Assembly: GCA_036504975.1 (NCBI GenBank)
Contig: DASXUF010000024.1
Coordinates: 1-60,948, forward strand
Direction of reading: 5' to 3'
Source of the DNA: Candidatus Binatia bacterium
GTDB taxonomy: Bacteria; Desulfobacterota; Binatia; UBA9968
DNA length: 60,948 nt
The notes below the pieces were generated by a model. It was not told the DNA's origin and made no database searches. It saw only the letters and a program-made list of their open reading frames with translations. Shown one piece after another: positions 17,242 through 25,421 of the stretch (positions are counted from its first letter, which is position 1; every line of letters starts with the position of its first letter). A program made the translations under genes and the position numbers.

Positions 17242-17624
17242 TGTAATGGGAAATCGCTGACAAAAGCACCTGCCGCAACAGATGAGAGTACGATTACGGT
17301 GACGAGTACGCCTCGCCATGTCCGATCCATCGAGGGAAAGCAAGGTGCAAACATGGCAAAAATTAACAGTACGGGAACAAGGACTGGAATCACAACGAGA
17401 ATGGCAAGCGGTATGTACCACATAAGTGCGCCGATCGGCTGCATCGTGGCCAGAATGAGCCAATCGCGTTCCGGGTAATCATCGAGGAGCACCGCAACGG
17501 AGTTTGCAATCCCAAGACACAATGGACCGATAACGACAGCCATACCGGCCCACACAAGGGCTCCAATCCACCAGCCGCTTGGATGTGAACCCATCCTTTT
17601 CAGAAGGAGTGATTGAATTTGCAA
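17214..17624 (-). CDS. Hypothetical multi-helix membrane protein
   Basis: The 136-residue protein has about four hydrophobic segments: WWIGALVWAGMAVVIGPLCL, IGALMWYIPLAILVVIPVLV overlapping VPVLLIFAMFAP, and GVLVTVIVLSSVAAGAFVSD. The start looks like TTG 17624 behind GGAAAG, or ATG 17594. No family recognised. Codon use is less GC-biased than in neighbouring core genes. See the following short ORF for a possible frameshifted C-terminus. Confidence 0.55.
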   Translation of the reverse strand: MQIQSLLLKRMGSHPSGWWIGALVWAGMAVVIGPLCLGIANSVAVLLDDYPERDWLILATMQPIGALMWYIPLAILVVIPVLVPVLLIFAMFAPCFPSMDRTWRGVLVTVIVLSSVAAGAFVSDFPLQWHFRGENS

Positions 17625-17734
17625 TGATTCTTTCCGAGAAAAATAACCTGTCCCTTTTATTTTCCCGACTGAAAAGCGGGCTTTGCCTATTATTGTCCTA
17701 GCAGTAAATTCAACGGCTTCTGTCGCGAGTTGCC

Positions 17735-18475
17735 TTAATTTTCTGGGTGTTCGTTAACAGAAAACGATACTTGGTCCTCCGGCATGTCCGGATATCTTTG
17801 CGCCCGGACCTGTGGGCTCATTTTTAGTGTTTCTAGACTTTCGGCTAATACTTCCGCAGGACTGTCTTTGGCGATCTCGAACTGTCCTGCTGCAGGAACG
17901 GTCTCACCAGGAAGCCGTAAGAGGATACCACGCTGAGGTCTTCCAAAAGTAGTGAACACACGTACAGTGTTGTCCGTCATCGTCCAACCTGCGGCCTTGA
18001 ATACATCGTACCAGTCTTGCGCAAACTGATATGCTTCCGCATTATTTTGGGTTGCCGATACACTGACCTTTGCAGGTTTGCGTTTCAAGAGCGCGACGAT
18101 TTCAGCTCGTTTATCGGGAGGGATTCTGCGGGGTGGGGGTCGTTGGTTTATATTTACCGTGTTAGGACTATTTGGCCCTTCACTCCGTTGCTCGATGTGG
18201 ATACTTTTCTTATTAATCTCCTTCAGGATCATATCTAATTTCTGAGAGATGTCTTTGGTGGTTTTCTCATTTCGCTGTGTGCCACTTAAAATCGCTCGTA
18301 CTTGTTCGGCTATTTTAGGATCCACGTCTCTACACACGAGCGATGCGCTATTGCCAGTCCCGGTAATATTCACAGAGCAGTCGCCAGCCTCCTGGGTTAT
18401 TGGGGCTTTTGCCTGACCATACGCACGGGATATAGCAAAGCAAAGGATTACGGTGACTATTGCTACGATCCTCAT
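17735..18475 (-). CDS. Secreted/periplasmic hypothetical protein with a Cys/Asn motif
   Basis: The 246-residue protein starts with a signal peptide (MRIVAIVTVILCFAISRAYG-Q). Next is APITQEAGDCSVNITGTGNS..C, a short Cys-flanked Asn/Gly segment. A predicted coiled stretch (VRAILSGTQRNEKTTKDISQ) and a Ser/Asn/Gln-rich linker (GPNSPNTVNINQ) follow, then a Pro/Arg hinge and a C-terminal domain of about 120 residues (AEAYQFAQDWYDVFKAAGWT). The ATG overlaps the stop of the upstream gene, so the two are coupled. The C-terminal part resembles domains I have seen in effector-type hypothetical proteins, but I cannot name a family. Confidence 0.7.
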   Translation of the reverse strand: MRIVAIVTVILCFAISRAYGQAKAPITQEAGDCSVNITGTGNSASLVCRDVDPKIAEQVRAILSGTQRNEKTTKDISQKLDMILKEINKKSIHIEQRSEGPNSPNTVNINQRPPPRRIPPDKRAEIVALLKRKPAKVSVSATQNNAEAYQFAQDWYDVFKAAGWTMTDNTVRVFTTFGRPQRGILLRLPGETVPAAGQFEIAKDSPAEVLAESLETLKMSPQVRAQRYPDMPEDQVSFSVNEHPEN

Positions 18476-18777
18476 TTTATTACCACGCAGTCGCTAGTGA
18501 CCTTATTGTTATCGCCGACTACATTTGATCCGCAAGTATCGGCCTGCTGCGTGATCGGACCCTGCAGGCGATGCGCCCGCCCAACATCATGGTAGGCTTG
18601 CCAGCCCGCGTAGGCGCAGCCGAGAACAACGAGACTAATTGCTACCGAAAACCCATAGTTGAGAATCAGGCGAAGGACGGCTGAAGACTGTCGTTGCGAA
18701 AGTGGGGTGAGAAGTCCACCTTTTAAAAGCATCCGATGTATTCCGAAGAATAGGATCAGACCGAAACCAATCAACAC
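18472..18777 (-). CDS. Small membrane protein sharing a Cys/Asn motif with its downstream partner
   Basis: The 101-residue protein has two hydrophobic helices (GFGLILFFGIHRML and YGFSVAISLVVLGCAYAGWQ). It ends in a short outward tail, GPITQQADTCGSNVVGDNNK..C. That tail matches APITQEAGDCSVNITGTGNS..C in the next gene at PITQ-A--C--N--G--N-------C. The start is probably GTG 18777 and the stop overlaps the next start by 4 bp. No family recognised. Base composition is lower in GC than the window average. Confidence 0.6.
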   Translation of the reverse strand: MLIGFGLILFFGIHRMLLKGGLLTPLSQRQSSAVLRLILNYGFSVAISLVVLGCAYAGWQAYHDVGRAHRLQGPITQQADTCGSNVVGDNNKVTSDCVVIK

Positions 18778-18984
18778 TAGGGGATTGGCCAGATGTTGTG
18801 CAATCTTCGAAAATTGTACGAATCCCGTATGTCACCTCGGAAGGAAATTATCGATACACCTCAGCTCAGTCCAAGCGCACACCACAATTACGGGTCGGAA
18901 ATTGGTTCGGTTCTTTGCGTTCAATGATCCCGCTACTCGTACTTTGCCTGCCAGCATTGATTTTCTTACCTTTAAAAAGCTTTG

Positions 18985-19308
18985 TCAAAGACTTTTTACT
19001 GCAAGCAAGTTAAAAATCCTTTTTATCTTGGCTACTACATCCTCCGCTCTCATCAGATCACTGATGATCGCTGCCGCATCCGCGCCCGCCTTCCAGACTT
19101 CGGCGACGTTTCCTTCGGTAATCCCACCGATGGCGACGATGGGGAGGTTCACGCTCCCACGGATTTCGCGGAGCATTTCCAATCCACGAGGCGAGTAGCC
19201 GGTATCTTTAGTCGTGCTGCCGAGGATGGGGCCGAAGCCGATGTAGTCGGCGTCGCCGGCAACGGCTTCACGCGCCCGTGCGAGATCGTGAGTGGTATGC
19301 AGAGCTAG
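18985..19308 (-). pseudogene. Truncated duplicate of the thiE 3' half
   Basis: On the minus strand this reads HTTHDLARAREAVAG, DADYIGFGPILGSTTKDTGY and on through GGITEGNVAEVWKAGADAAA to a stop. Most positions match residues 110-206 of the intact ThiE at 19876-20502. The N-terminal half, with the phosphate and pyrimidine site residues, is absent, and no normal start exists. There are no internal stops, so the duplication is fairly recent or under some constraint. It begins where the brnA-like gene ends. Confidence 0.8.
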
Positions 19309-19544
19309 CGAGACTTTGATTGTGTTCTCGTTTTTTTGGGAAGCGCGGTAAGAACAGACCGTAGCAAGGCATTGACCGATTTCGAAGATCGGAACACGGA
19401 GGCGATATCCGGGTCCAATACTATGGCAACTGTTCCCTTCATGAGAGGAGCAAAGCGGTTCGGGCGGGCATTGCGGTAGTCGAACCGGTACTCCCGTCGC
19501 ATCCCGTTTCGTCTTGATGTCCTACGACTTGATGTTCTCTTCAT
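19305..19544 (-). CDS. brnA: BrnA-like antitoxin
   Basis: The likely start is the ATG at 19544, which lies inside the end of the toxin gene (about 23 bp overlap) and gives 79 residues. The core EYRFDYRNARPNRFAPLMKG..VAIVLDPDIASVFRSSKSVNALLRSVL has the BrnA arrangement: a toxin-binding N-terminal segment (xYDFxxARxNxY-like), then a ribbon-helix-helix DNA-binding domain. It should neutralise BrnT and autorepress the operon. Toxin-first order is usual for brnTA. Its last codons run into the thiE remnant, so the natural C-terminus may have been altered. Confidence 0.75.
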   Translation of the reverse strand: MKRTSSRRTSRRNGMRREYRFDYRNARPNRFAPLMKGTVAIVLDPDIASVFRSSKSVNALLRSVLTALPKKTRTQSKSR

Positions 19545-19809
19545 AGTCTTTTCGCTCTTTCCTTGTCGCCCTTCGCGCACTGAAGATTCTAACCGATTCG
19601 CCTTTTGACGTAAAGCACACGACTAGCAAACGCTCCTTGGTCGAGCGCCCAATGATGATCTCGCGCTGCTCTTCGATTGAGTGGTCTTCATCGTCAAATA
19701 TCCGGGCCAGGGAATCGCCAAACACGGTGAGCGCCTCCTGAAAAGATACCCCGTGCTGGGAAAGGTTCGCCGCAGCTTTCCGTCGATCCCATTCGAACTT
19801 TAGACTCAT
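19522..19809 (-). CDS. brnT: BrnT-family ribonuclease toxin
   Basis: The 95-residue protein matches BrnT from end to end: FEWDRRKAAANLSQHGVSFQEALTVF, DDEDHSIEEQREIIIGRSTK, LLVVCFTSKGESVRIFSARRATRKERKDYE. The family has a RelE-like fold and cleaves RNA to arrest translation. It is upstream of and overlaps its antitoxin gene, consistent with a type II module. The whole module sits between an intact and a truncated thiE. Confidence 0.9.
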   Translation of the reverse strand: MSLKFEWDRRKAAANLSQHGVSFQEALTVFGDSLARIFDDEDHSIEEQREIIIGRSTKERLLVVCFTSKGESVRIFSARRATRKERKDYEENIKS

Positions 19810-19875
19810 CGTGAGGAAAGCACCCTAACATGCTCAAAGTGTATCAGTCCATGCGAAAGCGTGGCTAGCAAGTAG

Positions 19876-20502
19876 CTACTCGATGGCTAGAATCCTCTTT
19901 ACTTTTGTCGCCACGTCCTCCGCTCCCATAAGATCGCTGATAATCGCCGCCGCATCAGCACCAGCTTTCCAAACTTCAGCAACATTTCCTTCGTTAATTC
20001 CGCCGATCGCCACAACGGGAATTTTCACCGCCTGTTTAATATCTCGCAGCATTTCCAACCCGCGGGCGGCGTAGCCGGTGTCTTTGGTCGTGCTGCCGAA
20101 GATGGGGCCGAAGCCGATGTAGTCGGCGCCGCCGGCTTCGGCTTCGCGCACCTGCGCGAGATCGTGGGTGGAGATACCGATAATCTTTTCGCGGCCAAGA
20201 ACCTTTCGCGCGGCGGCGAGCGGCAGGTCGTCTTGACCGAGGTGCGCGCCGTCGGCGTTGCAGGCTAGCGCGATGTCGGCGCGGTCGTTGACGATGAAGA
20301 GGGCGCCGGCTTCGCGCGTGAGTTGACGCGCTTCTTTTGCCAGATCGAAGAATTTGCCGGAAGGCAACTCTTTCGCGCGGAGCTGGACGAGCTTGACGCC
20401 GCCCCTGAGAAGCTGGCGGAGGATCGCGATTGGAGAACGGTCTTTACAGAAGCTTGTGTCGAGAATGGCGTAGAGAGGGTAGGGAAGTGGTCTGTCAGTC
20501 AT
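19876..20502 (-). CDS. thiE: Thiamine-phosphate synthase
   Basis: The 208-residue TIM-barrel enzyme couples HMP-PP and thiazole phosphate to thiamine phosphate. Landmarks are KLVQLRAKELPSGKF (pyrophosphate-binding Arg/Lys), FIVNDRADIALAC, GAHLGQDDLP, GISTHDLAQ, DYIGFGPIFGSTTKDTGY and VAIGGINEGNVAEV. The start overlaps the ntrC stop by 8 bp, so it reads through from the ntrBC transcript. No TPP riboswitch is seen in front of it. A partial second copy lies downstream. Confidence 0.95.
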   Translation of the reverse strand: MTDRPLPYPLYAILDTSFCKDRSPIAILRQLLRGGVKLVQLRAKELPSGKFFDLAKEARQLTREAGALFIVNDRADIALACNADGAHLGQDDLPLAAARKVLGREKIIGISTHDLAQVREAEAGGADYIGFGPIFGSTTKDTGYAARGLEMLRDIKQAVKIPVVAIGGINEGNVAEVWKAGADAAAIISDLMGAEDVATKVKRILAIE

Positions 20503-21937
20503 TATCTTTTTTGACCGCGATCTTTAAGTCAGTGATCTTTTTGCGCAGCGTGTTGCGATTGATCCCCAGAATCTCCGCGGCCTTGATCTGGTTACCGCCG
20601 GTTTTTCTGAGCGTCAGCTCGATCAGCGGACGCTCGACTCTTTCGATCACGAGATTATAGAGGTTGTCCACGTCCACGCCCTTCATTCTTTGGAAATAGT
20701 CTTCCAGCTTATGATGGATCAGCTCTTCGAGCGAGAGCTGGTCCACGCCGGGCGGAGATTCGTCGCGCTGTTGCTGCAGCGAAAAATCTTTGGGGAAAAG
20801 AACCGAGCCCGGTGACAGCACCGAGGCGCGGATCAGCGTGTTCTCCAGCTCGCGCACGTTCCCCGGCCACGAGTGCTCCTCCAAGAGTTTCATCGCTTCG
20901 GGCGAGACGCCGGAGATGCGCGTTCCCATCTCGCGGTTGATCTTATCGACGAAGTAGCCGACAAGTTGCGGGATGTCGCCTTTGCGCTCGCGCAAGGGCG
21001 GCAGGTAAACCGGAATCACCTTCAGCCGGAAATAAAGATCCTCGCGAAAGCGTTTCTCGCGCACCGACTTTTCGAGATCCTGGTTCGTGGCAGCGAGGAT
21101 GCGAACTTCGGCCTTTAGAACCTCTCTCCCGCCGACGCGGCTGTATTCGCGCTCCTGAAGCACGCGCAAGAGTTTGGTCTGCAGCTCCAGCGGAATATCG
21201 CCGACCTCGTCGAGAAAGAGAGTTCCGTCTTCCGCCAGCTCGAACTTGCCGATCCTGCGCTCCAAGGCGCCGGTAAACGATCCCTTCTCGTGGCCGAACA
21301 GCTCGCTCTCCAAAAGCTCTCTCGGTATGGCGGCACAGTTGACGGCCGTGAACGGTTTGTTCCAGCGTGGCGAGTTGTAATGGATCGTCTTTGCCACCAG
21401 CTCTTTTCCCGTTCCGCTCTCACCCTGGATTAAAATGCTCGCGTCCGTGTTGGCCACCTGGCCGATGATTTTATATACCTTCTGCATCACCGGGCTCGTG
21501 CCGACCATATTCCCCGGCTCGTAGCTTTTTTTGACCTCTTTCTTGAGGTCGTGGAAATCTTGCAGCAGCTTGCGGCTCTCCAGGGCGCGCTGGACCAGCA
21601 GCGAAATTTCCTCCAGGTCCCACGGCTTCGTCACGTAATCGAACGCGCCGTGCTTCATGGCTTCGATGGCGTTGTGCATCGTGTTGCGTCCGGTAACGAT
21701 GATGATCGAAGCGGTCGAACCGTTTTCCTTCGCCTCTTTGAGCAACGTGAGACCATCCACGTCGGGAAGGTTGATGTCGATCAGGCAGACGTCGAAATCG
21801 TTTTCCTTGAAGGCCGCCTGCGCCAGGCGGCCGTTCTGGACCGTCTGCACCCAGTAGCCTTCGTCCTCGAGCGCTTTCTTCAGCACCGTGCGGTGCGACT
21901 CTTCGTCTTCCACCACTAATACTTTTCCGCGATTCAT
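20495..21937 (-). CDS. glnG: Sigma-54-dependent response regulator NtrC
   Basis: The 480-residue regulator has an N-terminal receiver with phospho-acceptor Asp54 (CLIDINLPDVDG) and a central AAA+ domain with Walker A GESGTGKE. The sigma-54 contact loop appears as GSFTGA rather than GAFTGA, and Walker B is TLFLDEVGDIP. The C-terminal Fis-type helix-turn-helix is GGNQIKAAEILGINRNTLRKKI. It activates sigma-54 promoters, classically under nitrogen limitation. The start overlaps the ntrB stop by 4 bp. Confidence 0.93.
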   Translation of the reverse strand: MNRGKVLVVEDEESHRTVLKKALEDEGYWVQTVQNGRLAQAAFKENDFDVCLIDINLPDVDGLTLLKEAKENGSTASIIIVTGRNTMHNAIEAMKHGAFDYVTKPWDLEEISLLVQRALESRKLLQDFHDLKKEVKKSYEPGNMVGTSPVMQKVYKIIGQVANTDASILIQGESGTGKELVAKTIHYNSPRWNKPFTAVNCAAIPRELLESELFGHEKGSFTGALERRIGKFELAEDGTLFLDEVGDIPLELQTKLLRVLQEREYSRVGGREVLKAEVRILAATNQDLEKSVREKRFREDLYFRLKVIPVYLPPLRERKGDIPQLVGYFVDKINREMGTRISGVSPEAMKLLEEHSWPGNVRELENTLIRASVLSPGSVLFPKDFSLQQQRDESPPGVDQLSLEELIHHKLEDYFQRMKGVDVDNLYNLVIERVERPLIELTLRKTGGNQIKAAEILGINRNTLRKKITDLKIAVKKDND

Positions 21938-23043
21938 GTTTCCGCCACCAACAGCGACACTTTGAAGCTCGCTCCCTCTCTCTCGCGGCTGTCCACGCGG
22001 ATCAAGCCGCCGTGTTCCTTGATGACGCGGTAGCAGATCGCCAGGCCGAGCCCGCTGCCGTTGCTTTTGGTCGAAAAAAAGGGCGAGAAAATATGCGGCA
22101 GGTCTGCTTCTTTGATCCCCGGACCGTCGTCCTCGATGTCCACCCAGATGAATTTTCCCCGCTCTCTTCCCTGTTCCCGGATGTGGAAGTCGGTTTCCAT
22201 CCGCGTCGTCACCCTCAGAGTCCCGCGGCGCTGCATCGCCTGGAAGGCGTTTTTCACCAGGTTCAAAAAGACCTGCGTGAGCTGGGCGCGGTCGCCGCGA
22301 ATAGGCGGGAGGCTGGGATCGAAATTTTTCTTCACGCTCACCCGGCTATCTCCCGCGGCTTCCATTTCCAACAGCAGCACCTGGTCGAGGATTTCATGAA
22401 TGTTGACCGCCTCGAGCTTGAGCTCGGCCGGCCGCGAGAGGTCGAGGAGTTGCTCGATCAAGCGATTCACCCGATCGACTTCGCGCACGACGATGTCGGC
22501 GTATTGCATCAGAGAAGGGTTGCTGTTCACTTCGCGCTTTAGAAGCTGCGCGGCGCCCTTGATGCCTCCCAGCGGGTTTTTGATCTCGTGCGCGAGCCCG
22601 GCGGCCAAGGTGCCGAGGAGCGCGAGACGGTCGGCGCGCTTCAAATCCTCCTCCATTTCTTTTCGGTGCGTGAGGTCGCGCACGAGGAGAATGGTCCCGA
22701 GAAAACGGCCCGAGCGGTCCTCGAGCGGAGAGACGGTCAAATTCACCGGCGTCTGCCGTCCTCGCGGCCGGGCCAAATCGCCCTCGCCCCGGCTGCCGGT
22801 CTGCCGCGGCGGCTCGCACTTTTGCACCATCTCGACGAGCCACGGGGTTTTGCCGAGCACGGTGGTGTAATCTTGCTGCAGAACGTGCGACGCGGGCAGC
22901 TCCGTCAAGACCTCGGCGGCCTGATTGAAGAAGGAGATCTTGCCGTGACGATCGATTAGGATGACGCCGTCTTCGAGGCTCGTCAGGATATTTTCCCACG
23001 AGATCCGGGCGGCGGGCGCGGCTTTTTCTTCAGCGGGTCTCAT
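21934..23043 (-). CDS. glnL: PAS histidine kinase NtrB
   Basis: The 369-residue soluble kinase has an N-terminal PAS domain (ILTSLEDGVILIDRHGKISF, NQAAEVL). HisKA follows with the phospho-His in LAAGLAHEIKNPLGGIKGA, then an ATPase domain with N-box NLVKNAFQAM, IEDDGPGIKEADL and GSGLGLAICYRVIKEHGG. This is the NtrB layout, and it is paired with NtrC. No membrane segment is seen. In the classical system PII controls it; no glnB is in the window. No good ribosome site precedes the ATG. Confidence 0.92.
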   Translation of the reverse strand: MRPAEEKAAPAARISWENILTSLEDGVILIDRHGKISFFNQAAEVLTELPASHVLQQDYTTVLGKTPWLVEMVQKCEPPRQTGSRGEGDLARPRGRQTPVNLTVSPLEDRSGRFLGTILLVRDLTHRKEMEEDLKRADRLALLGTLAAGLAHEIKNPLGGIKGAAQLLKREVNSNPSLMQYADIVVREVDRVNRLIEQLLDLSRPAELKLEAVNIHEILDQVLLLEMEAAGDSRVSVKKNFDPSLPPIRGDRAQLTQVFLNLVKNAFQAMQRRGTLRVTTRMETDFHIREQGRERGKFIWVDIEDDGPGIKEADLPHIFSPFFSTKSNGSGLGLAICYRVIKEHGGLIRVDSREREGASFKVSLLVAET

Positions 23044-23080
23044 CGGCGGCGGATCATTACGATAAAATTTATCTCATGCT

Positions 23081-23150
23081 TCGACAGGCTCAGCATGAAC
23101 GGAAATTGCTCGCGTATCACCGGTTCACCCGGAGCTTGTCGAAGGGCGAT
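23081..23150. repeat. Inverted TTCGACAGGCTCAG / GAGCTTGTCGAA repeat
   Basis: The gap between divergent ntrB and rimP contains gcttcgacaggctcagcatg and, 40 bases on, the facing arm acccggagcttgtcgaagg, members of the dispersed repeat family in this window. The rest of the gap (to 23256) should hold both promoters, but no confident -35/-10 or sigma-54 site was found. Confidence 0.6.
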
Positions 23151-23256
23151 CGGCAAAAAGCATATCAGAATCAGGCTCCGTTAGAAAACTTGCCACCCTT
23201 GCATTAGCGTCTCTCCGTATGCTAAAAATTTAATTACACTTAGGGTTAGCACTCAA

Positions 23257-23285
23257 AGTGGGCTCTTGCCCGCTTTTTTATTTTG
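23257..23285 (+). terminator. Intrinsic-terminator-like hairpin just before rimP
   Basis: The arms agtgggc and gcccgct form a 7-bp stem around a 4-base loop (tctt), directly followed by TTTTTTATTTT. It lies 10 bases or fewer from the rimP ribosome site (GGGGGT), so it cannot be a simple end of an upstream gene on this strand. Hairpins of this type before rimP-nusA operons suggest NusA-sensitive attenuation (inference). Confidence 0.6.
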
Positions 23286-23290
23286 GGGGT

Positions 23291-23767
23291 ATGATGAGTG
23301 TCGATCCAGTCGTGGCGCGGGTGTGGGAGATGGCGTCCTCGGTGGCGGCGGGTGAGGGGATGGAGATCGTGGACATCGAGTTCCGGCCCGAGGGGAGCCG
23401 AGGGGGCAGGGTGCTGCGATTGTACCTGGACAAGGAGGGCGGGCCGAGCCTTGAGGATCTGACGCGCGTAAGCCGGCAGTTGAGCGAGCTGCTCGACGAC
23501 AGCCCGGACGTGCCCGGTCCTTTTACCTTGGAAGTTTCCTCTCCGGGCATCAACCGTGCGCTCAAGAAGGTCGAACATTTTGTCCGGTTTGTGGGAAAGA
23601 AAGTTCGCGTCCGGACGCGGGATCCGATCGAAGGAAGAAGATCGTTTCTGGGCATGCTCAAGGAAGTCATGAAAGACGAAATCGTAGTCGCGCTCGAAGG
23701 CCGCGAATATCGCATCGCGCTTTCTCAAATCGAAAAGGCGAACTACGAGCACGAGTGGGGTGCTTAA
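23291..23767 (+). CDS. rimP: Ribosome maturation factor RimP
   Basis: RimP assists 30S subunit assembly. The product is about 158 residues with the N-terminal alpha/beta domain (VWEMASSVAAGEGMEIVDIE, RVLRLYLDKEGGPSLEDLTR, FTLEVSSPGINRAL) and a C-terminal SH3-like barrel (VRTRDPIEGRRSFLGMLKEV). The start is ATG 23291 (or 23294) behind GGGGGT; a longer reading from 23258 runs through the leader hairpin and is rejected. It is the first gene of the nusA-infB operon. Confidence 0.92.
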   Translation: MMSVDPVVARVWEMASSVAAGEGMEIVDIEFRPEGSRGGRVLRLYLDKEGGPSLEDLTRVSRQLSELLDDSPDVPGPFTLEVSSPGINRALKKVEHFVRFVGKKVRVRTRDPIEGRRSFLGMLKEVMKDEIVVALEGREYRIALSQIEKANYEHEWGA

Positions 23768-23768
23768 A

Positions 23769-25166
23769 ATGCAGCAGGATTTAAATCGAGTCATCGAGCA
23801 GGTCAGCAAAGAAAAAGGGATCGACAAGACGATTCTTATCAGCGCCCTGGAAAACGCCATGGTATCGGCGGCCAAGAAGACCTTCGGCCATCAGCGGAAG
23901 ATCGAGGCCCAGTTCAATCCTGAGATCGGCGAGGTCGAGCTGTTCGAGGCCAAAACCGTAGTCGAAGCCGTGCAGGACGCGGCGACCGAGATCACGCTCG
24001 ACGAAGCCCGGGAGTCGCTCGATCCCGAGGCGCAGGTCGGCGACGAGCTGCTCAGCAAGCTCGACACGACTTCGTTCGGCCGCATCGCCGCGCAGGCGGC
24101 CAAGCAGAACATCGTCCAGCGGGTCAGGGACGCCGAGCGCGAGATCATCTACAACGATTTCAAGGGGCGCGAGAACCAGCTCGTCAACGGCATCGTGCAG
24201 CGCTTCGAGAAGAAAAACATCATCGTCAACCTGGGCAAGACCGACGCGATCCTTCCGGAAAAGGAACAGGTGCCGCGCGAGCGCTATCGCCAGGGCGATC
24301 GCATCCGCGGCTACATCGTCAGCGTCGAGATGACCAGCCGCGGGCCGCAGATCGTTCTGTCGCGCACGCACCCCGGCATGCTGATCAAGCTCTTCGAGCA
24401 GGAAGTCCCGGAAATCTACGAGGGTATCGTCGAAGTGAAGGGCGCCGCGCGCGAGCCCGGAGGGCGGGCCAAGATCGCGGTCGTCTCCAACGATCCGGAC
24501 GTCGATCCGGTCGGCGCCTGCGTCGGCATGAAAGGAACGCGGGTCCAGGCGGTGGTGCAGGAACTGCGCGGCGAGAAAGTCGACATCGTCCACTGGACGC
24601 CGGACCAGGCGGAGTACGTGTGCCGCGCGCTCGCGCCCGCGAAGGTGTCGAAGATCATCATCGACGACGACGAGCACGGCATGGAAGTCATCGTCCCCGA
24701 CGATCAGCTATCGCTGGCGATCGGCAAGCGCGGACAGAACGTCCGCCTGGCCTCGCGCTTGAGCGGCTGGAAGCTCGACGTACGGAGCGAGTCCGAGATG
24801 GAAGACGAGACGCGCCGGGCGCGGGTCTCGCTCGGAGCGATTCCGGGCGTCAACGACATGGTGGCCGAGCTGCTCTACCAGGCCGGCTTCAAGTCCGCCG
24901 AAGAATTGGCCGAAGCGGACCTGGAAACGATTCTCGACGTCGACGGCATCGGCCAGGAAAAAGCCGAAGCCATCTACAAATCGAGCCGGGAATATGTAGC
25001 GGAAAAGCAGAAAAGAGAGGCGGAGGAAGCGGAAGCCAAGGCGAAGGCGGATGCCGAGGCCGCGGAGGCGCCTGCCGAACCGGGGGCGGAAAGCGGAGAG
25101 CAGGCGCCGTCAGCGGGTCAGACGCCGTCAGCAGGTCAGACGCCGTCAGCAGAGAATGACAAGTAA
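23769..25166 (+). CDS. nusA: Transcription termination/antitermination factor NusA
   Basis: The 465-residue protein has the NusA N-terminal domain (MQQDLNRVIEQVSKEKGIDK), an S1 domain (VNGIVQRFEKKNIIVNLGKT, IRGYIVSVE) and two KH domains (CVGMKGTRVQAVVQEL, LAIGKRGQNVRLAS). A helix-hairpin-helix region follows (GVNDMVAELLYQAGFKSAEE, ILDVDGIGQEKAEAI). The tail is Ala/Glu-rich and ends in a near-perfect SAGQTP repeat. It controls RNA polymerase pausing. The ATG starts one base after the rimP stop. Confidence 0.97.
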   Translation: MQQDLNRVIEQVSKEKGIDKTILISALENAMVSAAKKTFGHQRKIEAQFNPEIGEVELFEAKTVVEAVQDAATEITLDEARESLDPEAQVGDELLSKLDTTSFGRIAAQAAKQNIVQRVRDAEREIIYNDFKGRENQLVNGIVQRFEKKNIIVNLGKTDAILPEKEQVPRERYRQGDRIRGYIVSVEMTSRGPQIVLSRTHPGMLIKLFEQEVPEIYEGIVEVKGAAREPGGRAKIAVVSNDPDVDPVGACVGMKGTRVQAVVQELRGEKVDIVHWTPDQAEYVCRALAPAKVSKIIIDDDEHGMEVIVPDDQLSLAIGKRGQNVRLASRLSGWKLDVRSESEMEDETRRARVSLGAIPGVNDMVAELLYQAGFKSAEELAEADLETILDVDGIGQEKAEAIYKSSREYVAEKQKREAEEAEAKAKADAEAAEAPAEPGAESGEQAPSAGQTPSAGQTPSAENDK

Positions 25167-25419
25167 ATGTCCGCAGCGGACTTGCCTCGGCTGCGGCAAA
25201 GCGGATGACCAAACGGCGCTGCTGCGCATTGTGATTCAGAACGGAGAGCTTGAAGTGAGCCGGCTGGCAAAGGGGAGAGGCGGCTACGTGCACAAAACGG
25301 AAACCTGTTGGGATTTATTTTTGCGCAGGAAGAGCGTGGTCCGAGCCTTTCGCGCGGAAGTCGGAAGACCGGTCAAAGAGCGGTTGATTTCTAGTCTGCG
25401 CGCGCGCCGCCGGGAATAA
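25156..25419 (+). CDS. ylxR: YlxR/RnpM family protein (DUF448)
   Basis: The 87-residue protein has the YlxR core [20 protein letters not shown] followed by [14 protein letters not shown]. YlxR (RnpM) binds RNA and in Bacillus subtilis and related species modulates RNase P; here the role is by homology. The ATG at 25156 lies within the end of nusA, 11 bp before its stop ends, and the stop is 2 bases before infB. Position between nusA and infB is the conserved one. Confidence 0.9.
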   Translation: MTSKCPQRTCLGCGKADDQTALLRIVIQNGELEVSRLAKGRGGYVHKTETCWDLFLRRKSVVRAFRAEVGRPVKERLISSLRARRRE

Positions 25420-25421
25420 GA

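Noticed and set aside
23180-23210. Possible sigma-54 promoter (ttgccacccttgca) before rimP/ntrB
   Set aside because: The GG and GC boxes have the wrong spacing in both orientations.
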